DNA of 64,000 nt. It comes from Myxococcota bacterium (lineage in GTDB: Bacteria > Myxococcota_A > UBA9160 > UBA6930). Positions 32,961-41,639 of the stretch are shown here, in pieces (the stretch's first letter is position 1; each line of letters opens with the position of its first letter). A program made the translations under genes and the position numbers. The DNA lies in assembly GCA_028277885.1 (NCBI GenBank), contig JANQFK010000077.1, positions 23,275 to 87,274 of the forward strand. The letters run 5' to 3'. The notes below the pieces were generated by a model that saw only the letters and a list, made by a program, of their open reading frames with translations, was not told where the DNA came from and made no database searches.

Positions 32961-33953
32961 TCAGCGGCAGGGGTTCCGCCAGGAGTCGGCCTGCCAGATC
33001 CGGCCCGCGATCCGGGTGGCCTCGCCCTCGCCCTCGATGGAGCACACCGAGACGATGTAGGGCGTCCCGGCGCAGTCGAAGGAGACGTGCTCGGGGGCCC
33101 CTCCCAGGACGAACCGCTCGTCGCCGACGTCGAGCGCGAGGCCAGCCGCGTAGCTCGCGAGGCTCAGTGCGAGGCGCCCGCCGAGGCGGCGCTCGACGAC
33201 GCCGTGGCCCAGTGCGAAGTCCGGCTCCTCGAGGGCGGGGCAGGCCGTCCGGGAGGCGCCCCGGGGCGCCGCCGCCGCGACGGTGGCCGGGGCCTCGCGC
33301 TCCGAGGTCCGCAGCGGGGCCGGGGCCGGAGCGGCGGGCAGCGGTGCCGGAGCCGGGGAGGGGGCCGGCTCGGCCCGGGCGCGGGCCGGGGCGGCGGGCT
33401 GCGGGGCGCGGGCGGCGAGCTCGAGGTCGCGCACCTGGGCGGCGAGGCGGCGGTTCTCGGCCTGGAGCTGCTGGCGCGCCTGCTCGGCCCGGGACCTCTC
33501 GACGCCGAGCCGCTCCAGCTGCGTCTCGAGCTCGCGCTGGCGGGCCTCGCCGGCGCTCGCCTCGGCCTCCAGCTCCGCGACCCGGGCGACGAGGGCCGGG
33601 TCCGGGACGGGGACGGGCGGGCCCACGAACGCGGCGGGCTCGGGGGGCTCCGGGGCCGGCTCGGCGGCTGCGGGGGCCGGCGCCTCGGTCCGGGCCAGGG
33701 CCTGCTCGAGCTCCTGGATGCGCTCCTCGAGGGGGGCCTGGGCGTCGCTCAGCGCGGCCTCCAGGGCCGCGTTGCTCTCGCGCAGCTCGGCGTTGCCGCG
33801 CTCGGCCCGGGCCAGCTCCATGGAGACGAGCTGGTTGCGCAGCGTGGCGGCCGCGAAGCCCAGCACGGCGCCGCCCAGCGCGATGGCGCCCAGGATCGCG
33901 AGCTGGCTCCGCCAGTCGCGCTCCCCGAAGGGCCCTCGCCGATCCGCCCCCAT
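32961..33953 (-). CDS. Unrecognised membrane-anchored coiled-coil protein with Cys-containing C-domain
   Basis: 330 aa, no family recognised. One TM helix at about 18-38 (LAILGAIALGGAVLGFAAAT). A coiled coil covers 40-90 and 125-185 (RVAELEAEASAGEARQRELE; LQAENRRLAAQVRDLELAA), interrupted and followed by Ala/Pro linkers. The C-terminal globular domain (about 240-330) has four Cys (TACPAL, SFDCAG, VSVCSI, NPCR), probably disulphide-bonded in the periplasm. It lies just downstream of the DxDxDG-repeat gene in the same orientation. A possible envelope spacer or partner of that protein, by inference. Confidence 0.6.
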   Translation of the reverse strand: MGADRRGPFGERDWRSQLAILGAIALGGAVLGFAAATLRNQLVSMELARAERGNAELRESNAALEAALSDAQAPLEERIQELEQALARTEAPAPAAAEPAPEPPEPAAFVGPPVPVPDPALVARVAELEAEASAGEARQRELETQLERLGVERSRAEQARQQLQAENRRLAAQVRDLELAARAPQPAAPARARAEPAPSPAPAPLPAAPAPAPLRTSEREAPATVAAAAPRGASRTACPALEEPDFALGHGVVERRLGGRLALSLASYAAGLALDVGDERFVLGGAPEHVSFDCAGTPYIVSVCSIEGEGEATRIAGRIWQADSWRNPCR

Positions 33954-33989
33954 CGCTGGCCTCCCGACGTTCTTGTCGGGTGTCCGGGC

Positions 33990-36900
33990 CTAGAACTGTC
34001 GCCAGAATTCGTGGAACCCGCCGCAGCCGAGCCCGTCGAGGGGGGAGGTGAGGTCGAGCACGCCGCCGAGGGGCACCTGGGCCTGGCCCTCGAAGCAGGT
34101 GTCCACGCGGCCGTCGAAGTCGTCGTCCTGGCACTGGCGCACGACGTCCTGGCCCGAGAGGTACTGCACCACGTCCGGCGTCCGGTCGCCGTTCGAGTCG
34201 ATCTCCACCCGGGCCACGGCGCCGCCCTCGAACACCTGGCGCTGGTCGCCCCGGCCGTCGCCGTTCACGTCCACCAGGCCCTCGGTCACCACGCCGCCGG
34301 CGAGGCGGTAGCGCACGTCGAAGCGTCCGTTGCTGTCGGTGTCGCGGCACTGGCTGCGCACGCTGCCGTCGGCTTCGAGGAAGATCTTGGTGTCCGGGCG
34401 CCGCGTGCCGTTGCTCGTCATCTCCTGGATGAAGGCGGCGCCGCCCTTGAAGCGCGTCACCACCGTGGGCCGGCCCGCGCCCTTCTGGTCCTGGGCCTGG
34501 AGCACCACCTGGCCGCCCTCGAGGCGCGACCACATGTCGATCTTGCAGTCGCCGTTCTCGTCGAGGGACTGCTCCACGAGCTGCTCGCTGGCGTCGTAGC
34601 GCTCGGCCACGTCGAAGCAGCCGCGCTGCTTCGAGTCCTGGCGCATGCTGCGCATCTTGCCGCCCTTGAACTCGACGACGAGGTCCGGCTTGCCGTCGAA
34701 GTTGCGGTCCTCCTCGCGCTTGGCCACCGCGCCCGTGCCGTCGAGCTGGGTCCAGACGTCGGTCCTGCCGTCGGCGTTCGAGTCCACCTCCTGGCGCTGG
34801 GTGCCGCCGGGGCCCGCGGCGAACTTCTTCTCGAAGCTCCCGTCGAAGTCGTCGTCCTGGCGGGTCGAGGCGGGCTTGCCGTCGGCGTAGAGGACCACCA
34901 CGTCGGCCTGGCCGTCGCCGTTGCGGTCGCGCTCGGTGCGCACCAGCGCGCCGGCCTCGTAGACGCTGGTGGTCTCGAGCCGCCCGTCGGCGTCCGAGTC
35001 CTCCTGGATGCGGCTCGGCTTCTCGTCGGGGCCGAAGAGGGTGACGACGTCGACGCGGCCGTCCTGGTCCCGGTCCTCGGTCTGGCGCTGCTTCACGCCG
35101 TCCTGGTACTCGACCCGCACGTCGGGGGTTCCGTCGCCGTCGAGGTCGCTCTCGGCGCCCGTCGGCTGGCCGCCCGCGTAGCGCGTCACCAGCTCGAAGC
35201 GTCCGTCGAAGTCCTGGTCCTGCTCCTCGCGGGCCTTCTCGCCGCCGGCGTAGACGCGGCGGAAGTCGGCCTTGCCGTCGGCGTTGGCGTCCACCTCCTC
35301 GCGGGTGGGCGTGCCGTCCGGCGCGTACCAGACGATCTGGTCGGGCTGGCCGTCGCCCTTGGTGTCGCGCTCCTCCCGGGCGCGCACGCCGTTCTCGAAG
35401 TGGATCGCCACGTCGAAGCGGCCGTCGCCGTTGGTGTCCTGGCGCTGGAGCGAGGGCTTGCCGTCGGCGAAGCTGGTCACCACGTCGGCCTTGCCGTCGC
35501 CGCGGGTGTCCTTCTCCTCGCGGGCCTTGCTGCCGTTCTCGAACACGACCTTCAGGTCGAAGTCCTTGCTGCCCGGGCTCACCATCTCCTCCGAGGCCAC
35601 GGTGCCGTCGGCCGCGAGCAGGCCGCGTCGGTCCGGGCGCCCGTCGAAGTCGGTGTCCTCGCGGAACCGGGCGGGCCGGCCGTCCTCGAACTCGACGAAG
35701 CGGTCGGCCTTGCCGTCGGCGTTCTTGTCCTCCTCGAGGGAGACGGTGGTGCCCTGGCGGTCGTTGCTGCGCCAGGAGTCCACCTTGCCGTCGGCGTCGG
35801 TGTCCCGCAGCACCCGGGTCTCCTTGCCGGTCCCGAGGTCGAGGGTGACGAAGGTGTCGGGCTTGCCGTCGCCGCTGCGGTCCTGCTCCTGCTTCTCGAG
35901 GCGGCCCTCGGGGTCGTAGAAGTTCCAGAGGTCCGTGGCGCCGTTGCGGTCCTCGTCGAGCTCCACCCGGGCCAGGCGGCCCTCGGCCCAGTGCTCGATG
36001 CGCTCGTCGCTGCCGTCGCCGTCGGCATCGGTCCGGCGGCGCAGCACGGCGCCGCCGCTGTAGGTGACCTCGGTCTCGAAGCGTCCGTCGAAGTCGGCGT
36101 CGCGCTTCTCGGAGCGGAGCTGCTCGCCGCCCACCTCGTAGACGAAGATCGCGTCGACCTCGCCGTCGTGGTTGCGGTCCTCGCGCTGCTCGGCGCGCTC
36201 GTCGTTGCGGTAGGCGACGAGGGTGTCCTTGCTGCCGTCGCCGTTGGTGTCGGCCTCGCTGCGCAGCCTGCCCTCGGGGCCGTAGAAGGTCACGAGATCG
36301 AGGCGACCGTCCTTGTCGGTGTCCTCCTCCTCGCGGGCCTTCCGGCCGTCCTCGTAGCGGCGCAGCATGTCCGGGCGCCCGTCGTCGTCGGTGTCGAAGG
36401 TCTCGCGCTCGCGGCTGCCGTCGGCCAGGAAAATCACCTCGGCCTCGGGGTTCCCGTCGCCGTCCGAGTCCCGCACCTGCCGGCGCTCGCGACCCTTCTT
36501 GTAGGTGGAGACCGTGTCGAACTGGCCGTCGTCGTCGGTGTCGGCCTCGCGCCGCACGATCTCCTCGTTGCGGTAGAGGGTGATCGTGTCCGCCTTGCCG
36601 CTGCCGTTCGAGTCCTCCTCGACCCGCACCTTCACGCCGCGCTCGTAGCGGATGGTGACGTCGAAGCGCCCGTCGGCGTCCTGGTCCTGGAGCTCGAGGG
36701 ACTTCCGGCCCTCGGCGTCGAACTCGGCGCGCAGGTTGGGCTTGCCGTCGCCGTCGGCGTCCTCCTCGATCACCGCGGGCTCGCCGTTGCGGTAGGTGAC
36801 GAAGCGGTCCGGCTTGCCGTTCAGGTCGGCGTCCTCCTCCTTGCGGACGGGGACGCCGTTCTCGAAGGTGAGCACCGTGTCGGCGCGGCCGTCGAAGTCG

Positions 36901-37280
36901 TGGTCGTCGCGCTGCACCGTGGGCGTCCCGGCGGCGAACTCGATCCACTGGTCCACCTCGCCGTCGGCGTTGGTGTCGCGCTCCTGCTTGCTCGTCTTGC
37001 CGTCGGCGCCGAACCAGAGCCAGGCGTCGGTCTTGCCGTCGTGGTCCGTGTCGCGCTCGGCGCGGCTGGGGGCGCCCTTCTCGTAGTAGATGCGCTCGTC
37101 GTAGCTGCCGTCGCCGTTGGTGTCGGCACGCTTCTCCGAGAGCTGCTCCTCGTCGTCGTAGAGCAGCACCACCGGGCTGCGCTGGGCGAGGGCGGGCAGC
37201 GCGAGGACGGCGAGGAGGCCCAGGCCGGCCGCGGCGGCTCGCGGGATGGCGAGGGGAGGGCGGCGGCTAGTTCGTGCCAA
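33990..37280 (-). CDS. Secreted giant protein with about 40 DxDxDG calcium-type repeats, linked to TonB
   Basis: 1096 aa with a signal peptide (cleavage near LPALAQ, residue 33). From residue 45 to about 1060 it is built from about 40 consecutive 24-26-residue units of the form D-T-N-G-D-G-x-x-D-x-x-x-x-F/Y-x-x-G. The DxDxDG loop resembles EF-hand, dockerin and thrombospondin-3 calcium sites, and the strand part resembles a short beta hairpin. Three or four C-terminal units lose acidic residues and gain Cys (RGCFD, GDCKID, QCRD, QCQDD). The ATG overlaps the end of the TonB-like gene by 14 bases, so the two are translated together. A surface or periplasmic Ca-dependent fibre is likely; exact function unknown. 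Confidence 0.8.
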   Translation of the reverse strand: MARTSRRPPLAIPRAAAAGLGLLAVLALPALAQRSPVVLLYDDEEQLSEKRADTNGDGSYDERIYYEKGAPSRAERDTDHDGKTDAWLWFGADGKTSKQERDTNADGEVDQWIEFAAGTPTVQRDDHDFDGRADTVLTFENGVPVRKEEDADLNGKPDRFVTYRNGEPAVIEEDADGDGKPNLRAEFDAEGRKSLELQDQDADGRFDVTIRYERGVKVRVEEDSNGSGKADTITLYRNEEIVRREADTDDDGQFDTVSTYKKGRERRQVRDSDGDGNPEAEVIFLADGSRERETFDTDDDGRPDMLRRYEDGRKAREEEDTDKDGRLDLVTFYGPEGRLRSEADTNGDGSKDTLVAYRNDERAEQREDRNHDGEVDAIFVYEVGGEQLRSEKRDADFDGRFETEVTYSGGAVLRRRTDADGDGSDERIEHWAEGRLARVELDEDRNGATDLWNFYDPEGRLEKQEQDRSGDGKPDTFVTLDLGTGKETRVLRDTDADGKVDSWRSNDRQGTTVSLEEDKNADGKADRFVEFEDGRPARFREDTDFDGRPDRRGLLAADGTVASEEMVSPGSKDFDLKVVFENGSKAREEKDTRGDGKADVVTSFADGKPSLQRQDTNGDGRFDVAIHFENGVRAREERDTKGDGQPDQIVWYAPDGTPTREEVDANADGKADFRRVYAGGEKAREEQDQDFDGRFELVTRYAGGQPTGAESDLDGDGTPDVRVEYQDGVKQRQTEDRDQDGRVDVVTLFGPDEKPSRIQEDSDADGRLETTSVYEAGALVRTERDRNGDGQADVVVLYADGKPASTRQDDDFDGSFEKKFAAGPGGTQRQEVDSNADGRTDVWTQLDGTGAVAKREEDRNFDGKPDLVVEFKGGKMRSMRQDSKQRGCFDVAERYDASEQLVEQSLDENGDCKIDMWSRLEGGQVVLQAQDQKGAGRPTVVTRFKGGAAFIQEMTSNGTRRPDTKIFLEADGSVRSQCRDTDSNGRFDVRYRLAGGVVTEGLVDVNGDGRGDQRQVFEGGAVARVEIDSNGDRTPDVVQYLSGQDVVRQCQDDDFDGRVDTCFEGQAQVPLGGVLDLTSPLDGLGCGGFHEFWRQF

Positions 37281-38391
37281 CGGGGTTGCGGAACGTGCCG
37301 ATCAGCGGGTTGCCTGCCAGGCAGCGCACCCGGTCCGGCATGTGGTCGAAGGGAGAGGCGGAGCGCAGCGCCTCGACGGCGCTGTTGCCGAGCGCCGCGT
37401 CCGGCGCCGAGACGAGGCTCGAGCGCGTCACCGTGCCCGCGGCGTCCAGGGTGAGGCGCAGCCTCACCTCCTGGTTGGGGGAGACGCCCGAGGGCAGGAT
37501 CCAGCGCGCGTAGGTGCGGCGGCGCACGCGCTCCATGTAGGCCTGCACCTCGGGGCGCGACTGGCACTCGTCGAAGGAGATGCCGCCGGGCCCGGTGCCG
37601 CTGCCGCCGCTGCCGCGCAGGTTGCCGTCGCCCACCGCCCAGTTCACCTCGGCGCGGGCCCCGGTCTTGGCGCCGTGGACGTCGCGGTCCGACGCGATGC
37701 CCTCGCGCACCGAGGAGCCCGAGCCCAGGGCCTTGGGGTCGGCGATCCCCACCGTGTTGCCCACGCTCGCCACCTGGCGCGGGCCGGCCTGGATGCCGCT
37801 CGGCGCCTGGATCTCGATGGGGCCGCGGATCTGGGGCGAGGCGGCGTCGATCTTCACCGGGTTGGCGGTGACCTGGATGTTGCTCTGGTAGGCGCGGGCG
37901 CGCTCCACCACCCGCGCGGCGCCCTTCACCTCGATGGGGGCCTGCACGGGGTTCAGGCTCTCCATGTCGAGCTTGCGGGCGGCCACCACCGGCGCCGCCT
38001 TCTGGACCACGGCGGGGCTCACCACCTGGGGCGCCACCGCCATGGGGGCCGGGTCGTAGACGCCGCGCGCCTCGGCCACCACGCGCGGGGCCGGGGCGGG
38101 CTCCTCCTTCGCGACGGTGTCCTCGATGCGCGTGATCTCGATGAGCTCCTCGATCTCCTCCACGGGCGCGAGCCACGCGGCGAGGAGCAGGGCCGCGACG
38201 AGCGCGGCGTGGACGAGCAGGGAGAGGCCACCCGAGAGCAGGCGCCCCCGACCCGCGGAGGGCTCCAGGATGTCGAGGCCGGGGAACTCCACGGGCTCGC
38301 CCGCGCCACCCGCCGCCATGGAGGCGCCCAGGCGCGCGTGGCGCATGGGGGTGTCGCGGTGGCGGCGGCGCCTGTAGATCGGCTCGCTCAT
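37267..38391 (-). CDS. TonB family energy transducer
   Basis: 374 aa. Cytoplasmic N-terminus of 45 residues, one TM helix at about 48-70 (SGGLSLLVHAALVAALLLAA, then WLAP), then a long linker rich in Ala, Pro and Val. The C-terminal TonB-like domain starts at about 280 (VQAYMERVRRRTYARWILPS, EVRLRLTLDAAGTV, NSAVEALRSASPFDHMPD). It carries two Cys (FDECQS, VRCLAG). The ExbB/ExbD genes diverge from it, so it probably takes proton-driven work from that motor. The partner may be the DxDxDG-repeat protein it overlaps, or an outer-membrane receptor elsewhere. No TonB-dependent receptor is in the window. Confidence 0.82.
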   Translation of the reverse strand: MSEPIYRRRRHRDTPMRHARLGASMAAGGAGEPVEFPGLDILEPSAGRGRLLSGGLSLLVHAALVAALLLAAWLAPVEEIEELIEITRIEDTVAKEEPAPAPRVVAEARGVYDPAPMAVAPQVVSPAVVQKAAPVVAARKLDMESLNPVQAPIEVKGAARVVERARAYQSNIQVTANPVKIDAASPQIRGPIEIQAPSGIQAGPRQVASVGNTVGIADPKALGSGSSVREGIASDRDVHGAKTGARAEVNWAVGDGNLRGSGGSGTGPGGISFDECQSRPEVQAYMERVRRRTYARWILPSGVSPNQEVRLRLTLDAAGTVTRSSLVSAPDAALGNSAVEALRSASPFDHMPDRVRCLAGNPLIGTFRNPVGTN

Positions 38392-38700
38392 CCGAGCTTC
38401 CGGTCCTCCTGGTCTCCTGCCTGTAAGCGTTCACCGCAAGCCCGGGGGCGGCTTCCGGATCCCCCCGGGACGACTCGCTTCCTTGGATGCGCGCCAGTAG
38501 GGGTCGTTCCTGGACCCGAGCCTGCCCAATCCTCCATCGGCGGACAGCGGCCGGGTGTAAAGCCCTCGTAAAGCCTTCGGATCCCCCCGTCCTGCAGGCC
38601 GTGCCCGGCGGCGACCGGCCTCCTGCAGGAGATCGGCAAGAAGACGGAAGCTCCCACGCAAGTATTCGACACCGCTGCGGTTTCTTCCGTTTCTCCGAGA

Positions 38701-38729
38701 AGGCTAAGAGAGGGTCCGGAGGGTGTCAA
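38701..38729 (-). promoter_or_regulatory. Candidate sigma-70 promoter of the TonB-repeat-protein operon
   Basis: On the minus strand TTGACA (complement of 38724-38729) and TAGCCT (complement of 38701-38706) are separated by exactly 17 bp. It lies about 310 bases upstream of the TonB start. Confidence 0.55.
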
Positions 38730-38756
38730 CGCGATCGCGCGTCGAGCCGATGTCGT

Positions 38757-38785
38757 TTGAGCCGTCGGCCCGAGCCCGTTAGGCT
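38757..38785 (+). promoter_or_regulatory. Candidate sigma-70 promoter of exbB-exbD
   Basis: TTGAGC at 38757-38762, a 17-bp spacer and TAGGCT at 38780-38785, about 33 bases before GTG 38819. It sits back to back with the TonB promoter. Confidence 0.5.
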
Positions 38786-38818
38786 TCGGAATTCCAGAGC
38801 CGGGCAGGGGGGAAACAC

Positions 38819-39508
38819 GTGAGTTCGACCGAGCTACTCGAGCTTCTGCACATGGGGCGGCTGACGGTCTACCCGTTGGGCGTCCTGTCCGTGATGGTCC
38901 TGGCCCTCGCCCTGGAGCGCGTCTGGCGCTACCGCGGCCTCGAGAAGAAGACCCGGGCCTTGGCCCGCAAGCTCGTGGACGCGCTCTCCCACCGCGACCT
39001 GCCCACGGCGCGCGCGGTCTGCGCGGAGTCGAAGAACCCGCTCGCCCACGTCTTCGAGGACGGGCTGCGCTGGCGCAACATCGCCCTCGAGGACCTCCAG
39101 CAGGTGCTCGAGACCGGCCGCCACGAGACCGCCGCCGAGCTGCGCCGCGGGCTCTGGTTCATCGGCACCGTGGGCTCCCTGGCGCCCTACATCGGCCTGT
39201 TCGGCACCGTGGTGGGCATCATGCGCGCCTTCCGCGAGATCGCCGAGCAGGGCGACGCCGGCTTCGAGGTCGTGTCCGCCGGCATCGCCGAGGCGCTCAT
39301 CGCCACCGCGGTCGGCCTGCTCGTCGCGATCCTGGCGCTCATGATCTACAACTGGCTCCAGGTCCGGATCGGCAGCATCTCCGCCACCTTCTCGCGCTCC
39401 ACCGAGCGCTTCATCCAGGCCCTGCTCTACGTCGAGTCCGGCGCCGTGGCGGGTGGCGACGGCACCCGCGAGTCCGAGGAAGCCGATGGCCCTGTCCGTC
39501 AGTCCTGA
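38819..39508 (+). CDS. exbB: MotA/TolQ/ExbB proton channel family protein
   Basis: 229 aa from GTG 38819, preceded by GGGGGGAAA. Three TM helices: about 20-38 (VYPLGVLSVMVLALALERVW), 110-135 (LWFIGTVGSLAPYIGLFGTV) and 150-175 (AEALIATAVGLLVAILALMI). The GTVGSLAPYIGLFGTVVGIM and GIAEALIATAVGL blocks are diagnostic of ExbB/TolQ. It forms the stator motor with ExbD and energises the divergent TonB-like protein. A TolQ or myxobacterial AglR-type gliding motor is an alternative, but no tolA, tolB or pal is nearby. Confidence 0.88.
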   Translation: MSSTELLELLHMGRLTVYPLGVLSVMVLALALERVWRYRGLEKKTRALARKLVDALSHRDLPTARAVCAESKNPLAHVFEDGLRWRNIALEDLQQVLETGRHETAAELRRGLWFIGTVGSLAPYIGLFGTVVGIMRAFREIAEQGDAGFEVVSAGIAEALIATAVGLLVAILALMIYNWLQVRIGSISATFSRSTERFIQALLYVESGAVAGGDGTRESEEADGPVRQS

Positions 39509-39914
39509 GACGGAGGAGGCCGGCGAGGGCATCGTCGCGGAGATCAACATCACTCCGCTGACCGACGTGTTCCTCGTGCTCCTCATCATCTTCATGGTCA
39601 CCTCGTCGGTGATCGCCAACACCGGCAAGAAGGTGGACCTGCCCGAGGCCGTGGAGCAGTCGAATACGCCGCCCAAGGCGGTGACGGTGACGCTCTCCCG
39701 GGAGGGCGAGGTGCAGGTGAACGACCAGTTCATCCAGCTCGCCAACCTGCGAACCCACCTCGAGGAGGCCCTGGGCAAGACCGAGGACAAGCTGGTGATC
39801 CTGCGCGGCGACAAGGAGGTGATCCTCGACCGCGCCGTGTTCGTCCTCGACCAGGCCCAGCTCGCCGGCGCCGAGGGCTTCGCCCTCGCCACCAAGAAGG
39901 TGAAGAAGAAATAG
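39486..39914 (+). CDS. exbD: ExbD/TolR family biopolymer transport protein
   Basis: 142 aa from ATG 39486, overlapping the exbB stop by 23 bases. Single TM helix (VFLVLLIIFMVTSSVIA, about 24-40) preceded by AEINITPLTDVFL, whose Asp is the proton-carrying residue. The periplasmic domain (about 45-135) ends in a Lys-rich tail (KKVKKK). Works with ExbB and TonB at the inner membrane. The overlap ensures coupled translation. Confidence 0.9.
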   Translation: MALSVSPETEEAGEGIVAEINITPLTDVFLVLLIIFMVTSSVIANTGKKVDLPEAVEQSNTPPKAVTVTLSREGEVQVNDQFIQLANLRTHLEEALGKTEDKLVILRGDKEVILDRAVFVLDQAQLAGAEGFALATKKVKKK

Positions 39915-39986
39915 GCGCGGCCCGCCTGCCACGCGATCCGTCCAGCCTTCCACTTCGGGGGAAGGGGTGCGAGGCGGGGGCTGGCG

Positions 39987-41639
39987 ATGTTCGGGCGGCG
40001 AGGGCACGGAGCGTTCGGCGGGAGCCTCGCCCCGGTCTTCGCAATGGCACTCCTGGGCCTCGCCCCGGTCGCGGCCCGCGCCGTCGTGGAGCTCCGGACC
40101 GTCGCGCTCTCGGGCCAGCCCGCTCCCGGCCTGGGCGAGGGGACCACCCTCTCGAGCCTGGGGCGCCCCTTCCTGGACGGCGCCGGGCGGGTGACGTTCA
40201 CGAGCTTCCTCGAAGGCCCCGACGTCGACGCCAGCAACGACCGCGGCCTCTGGTCGGACCGGAGCGGCGAGCTGGCGCTGGAGGCGCGCAGGGGCGACCC
40301 GGCACCCGGCACGCCCGAGGGCGTCCGCTACGCGAGCTTCGTGCCCTTCCTCGACGAGGCCGGAGAGCTGGCGCTCGAGGCCACCCTGCAGGGCCCGGGC
40401 GTCGGGAGCAGCAGCGACCGCGGCCTCTGGGCCGAGCGAGACGGCGCCCTGGTCCTGGTGGCCCGAGAGGGGGACGAGCCACCCGAGGTGGCGCCCGGAG
40501 TGACCTACGAGGAGATCGAGGAGCCGGTGTTCAGCGACGCCGGGCGCTTCGCCTTCCAGGCGCGGCTCTCCGGACCCGGCGTGACGCCTCTCGACAGTCG
40601 CGGCATCTGGTCGGAGGGAAGCGGAGCCCTCTCCCTGGTGGCGCGTGGCGGCCAGCCGGCCCCCGACACCGCTCCGGGCGTGAGCTTCGAGGAACTCGGC
40701 CTGAACGTCCCCACCCTCAACGCGGGCGGAGAGACCGCGTTTCGGGGGCTCCTCTCCGGTCCGGGAATCACCGACGAGAACGAGCGCGGGCTCTGGTCGG
40801 GAAGCGACGACGGCCTCTCCCTGGTGGCTCGCGAGGGGCAGGCCGCGCCCGGCACGCCGGCCGGCACCGTCTTCGATCGCTTCGGCCTTCCGACCCTGAG
40901 CGCCGCGGGGCGGGTCGCGCTCCAGGCCGACCTGAGGGGGCCGGATGTGACCTCGCAGAACGAGCAGGGAGTCTGGTCCGAGGGCGGCGGCGCCCTCGAT
41001 CTGGTGGCGCGCGCTGGCGAGCCGGCGCCCGGCGCGCCGCCGGGCGTCGACTACCTCAGCTTCGACACGCCCCCCATCAACAGCTCGGGCCAGGTCGCCT
41101 TCCGCGCGTTCCTGGGTGGACCGGGCGTGAACAACCTGAGCAACGAGGCCATCTTCGGGCCCGACGGAAGCGACGTGACGCTCTTCTTCCGCGAGGGCGA
41201 GCCGGCACCGCGGGTGCCGGCCGGGGTCCTGCTCGACTCCTTCGATCCCCCGGTGCTCGACGACACCGGCGGCATCCTCGTCACCGCCTCGCTGCGGGGC
41301 TCGGGCGTGGACGGACGCAACGACCTCATCCTGTACTACGCGGACGCGACCTCCGGCCCGGTGGCCGTCGTGCGGACCGGGCGGTTCATCGAGGTGCTCC
41401 CCGGAGACTTCCGGAGGCTGCAGTTCTTCGACCTCTCGGACGCACGCTCGCAGCGCCAGGGGCGTCGCAGCCTGAACGACCGGCGCGAGATCGCTCTCTT
41501 CGCCGCCTTCACCGACGGCTCCTCCGCCATCCTGGTGGCGACCGTGCCGGAGCCCTCGACGCTGGTGCTCTGCGCCGCCGGCCTGGGGCTGCTGGCTAGG
41601 CGCTCCGCGTGCGCACCCAGACGAGCGCGCCGGCCATGA
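39987..41639 (+). CDS. PEP-CTERM-sorted protein with tandem GPGV/RGLWS repeats
   Basis: 550 aa, with signal peptide cleavage near VAARA. Seven or eight roughly 60-residue repeats follow, each with a GRVAFxAxLxGPGV strand, N(D/E)RGLWSEG and LVAREGxPAPGTPxGV. This is a beta-propeller-like repeat family common in secreted proteins with sorting tails (choice-of-anchor type). The tail is VPEPSTLVLCAAGLGLLARR, a PEP-CTERM signal, but another 11 residues (SACAPRRARRP) follow. The last 44 bases overlap the convergent gldG gene, so the natural stop may once have been earlier. Surface or exopolysaccharide-associated; no enzymatic motif. Confidence 0.8.
   Translation: MFGRRGHGAFGGSLAPVFAMALLGLAPVAARAVVELRTVALSGQPAPGLGEGTTLSSLGRPFLDGAGRVTFTSFLEGPDVDASNDRGLWSDRSGELALEARRGDPAPGTPEGVRYASFVPFLDEAGELALEATLQGPGVGSSSDRGLWAERDGALVLVAREGDEPPEVAPGVTYEEIEEPVFSDAGRFAFQARLSGPGVTPLDSRGIWSEGSGALSLVARGGQPAPDTAPGVSFEELGLNVPTLNAGGETAFRGLLSGPGITDENERGLWSGSDDGLSLVAREGQAAPGTPAGTVFDRFGLPTLSAAGRVALQADLRGPDVTSQNEQGVWSEGGGALDLVARAGEPAPGAPPGVDYLSFDTPPINSSGQVAFRAFLGGPGVNNLSNEAIFGPDGSDVTLFFREGEPAPRVPAGVLLDSFDPPVLDDTGGILVTASLRGSGVDGRNDLILYYADATSGPVAVVRTGRFIEVLPGDFRRLQFFDLSDARSQRQGRRSLNDRREIALFAAFTDGSSAILVATVPEPSTLVLCAAGLGLLARRSACAPRRARRP

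Larger units (their letters stand above)
38392..38818. other. Divergent intergenic region of the TonB and ExbB genes
   Basis: 427 bases without a gene. It carries the two candidate promoters listed separately at its right end, which gives the TonB transcript a leader of about 300 bases. The leader contains two CTTC(C)GGATCCCCCC motifs (near 38450 and 38575) and several short hairpins, but I recognise no riboswitch class. Confidence 0.5.

Noticed and set aside
32607..37454. A 1615-codon open frame on the plus strand opposite the DxDxDG-repeat gene
   Set aside because: It is the complement shadow of a highly regular acidic repeat. The predicted protein is low-complexity Ala/Val/Leu/Gly with no start signal, while the minus strand gives signal peptide, repeats and operon overlap.
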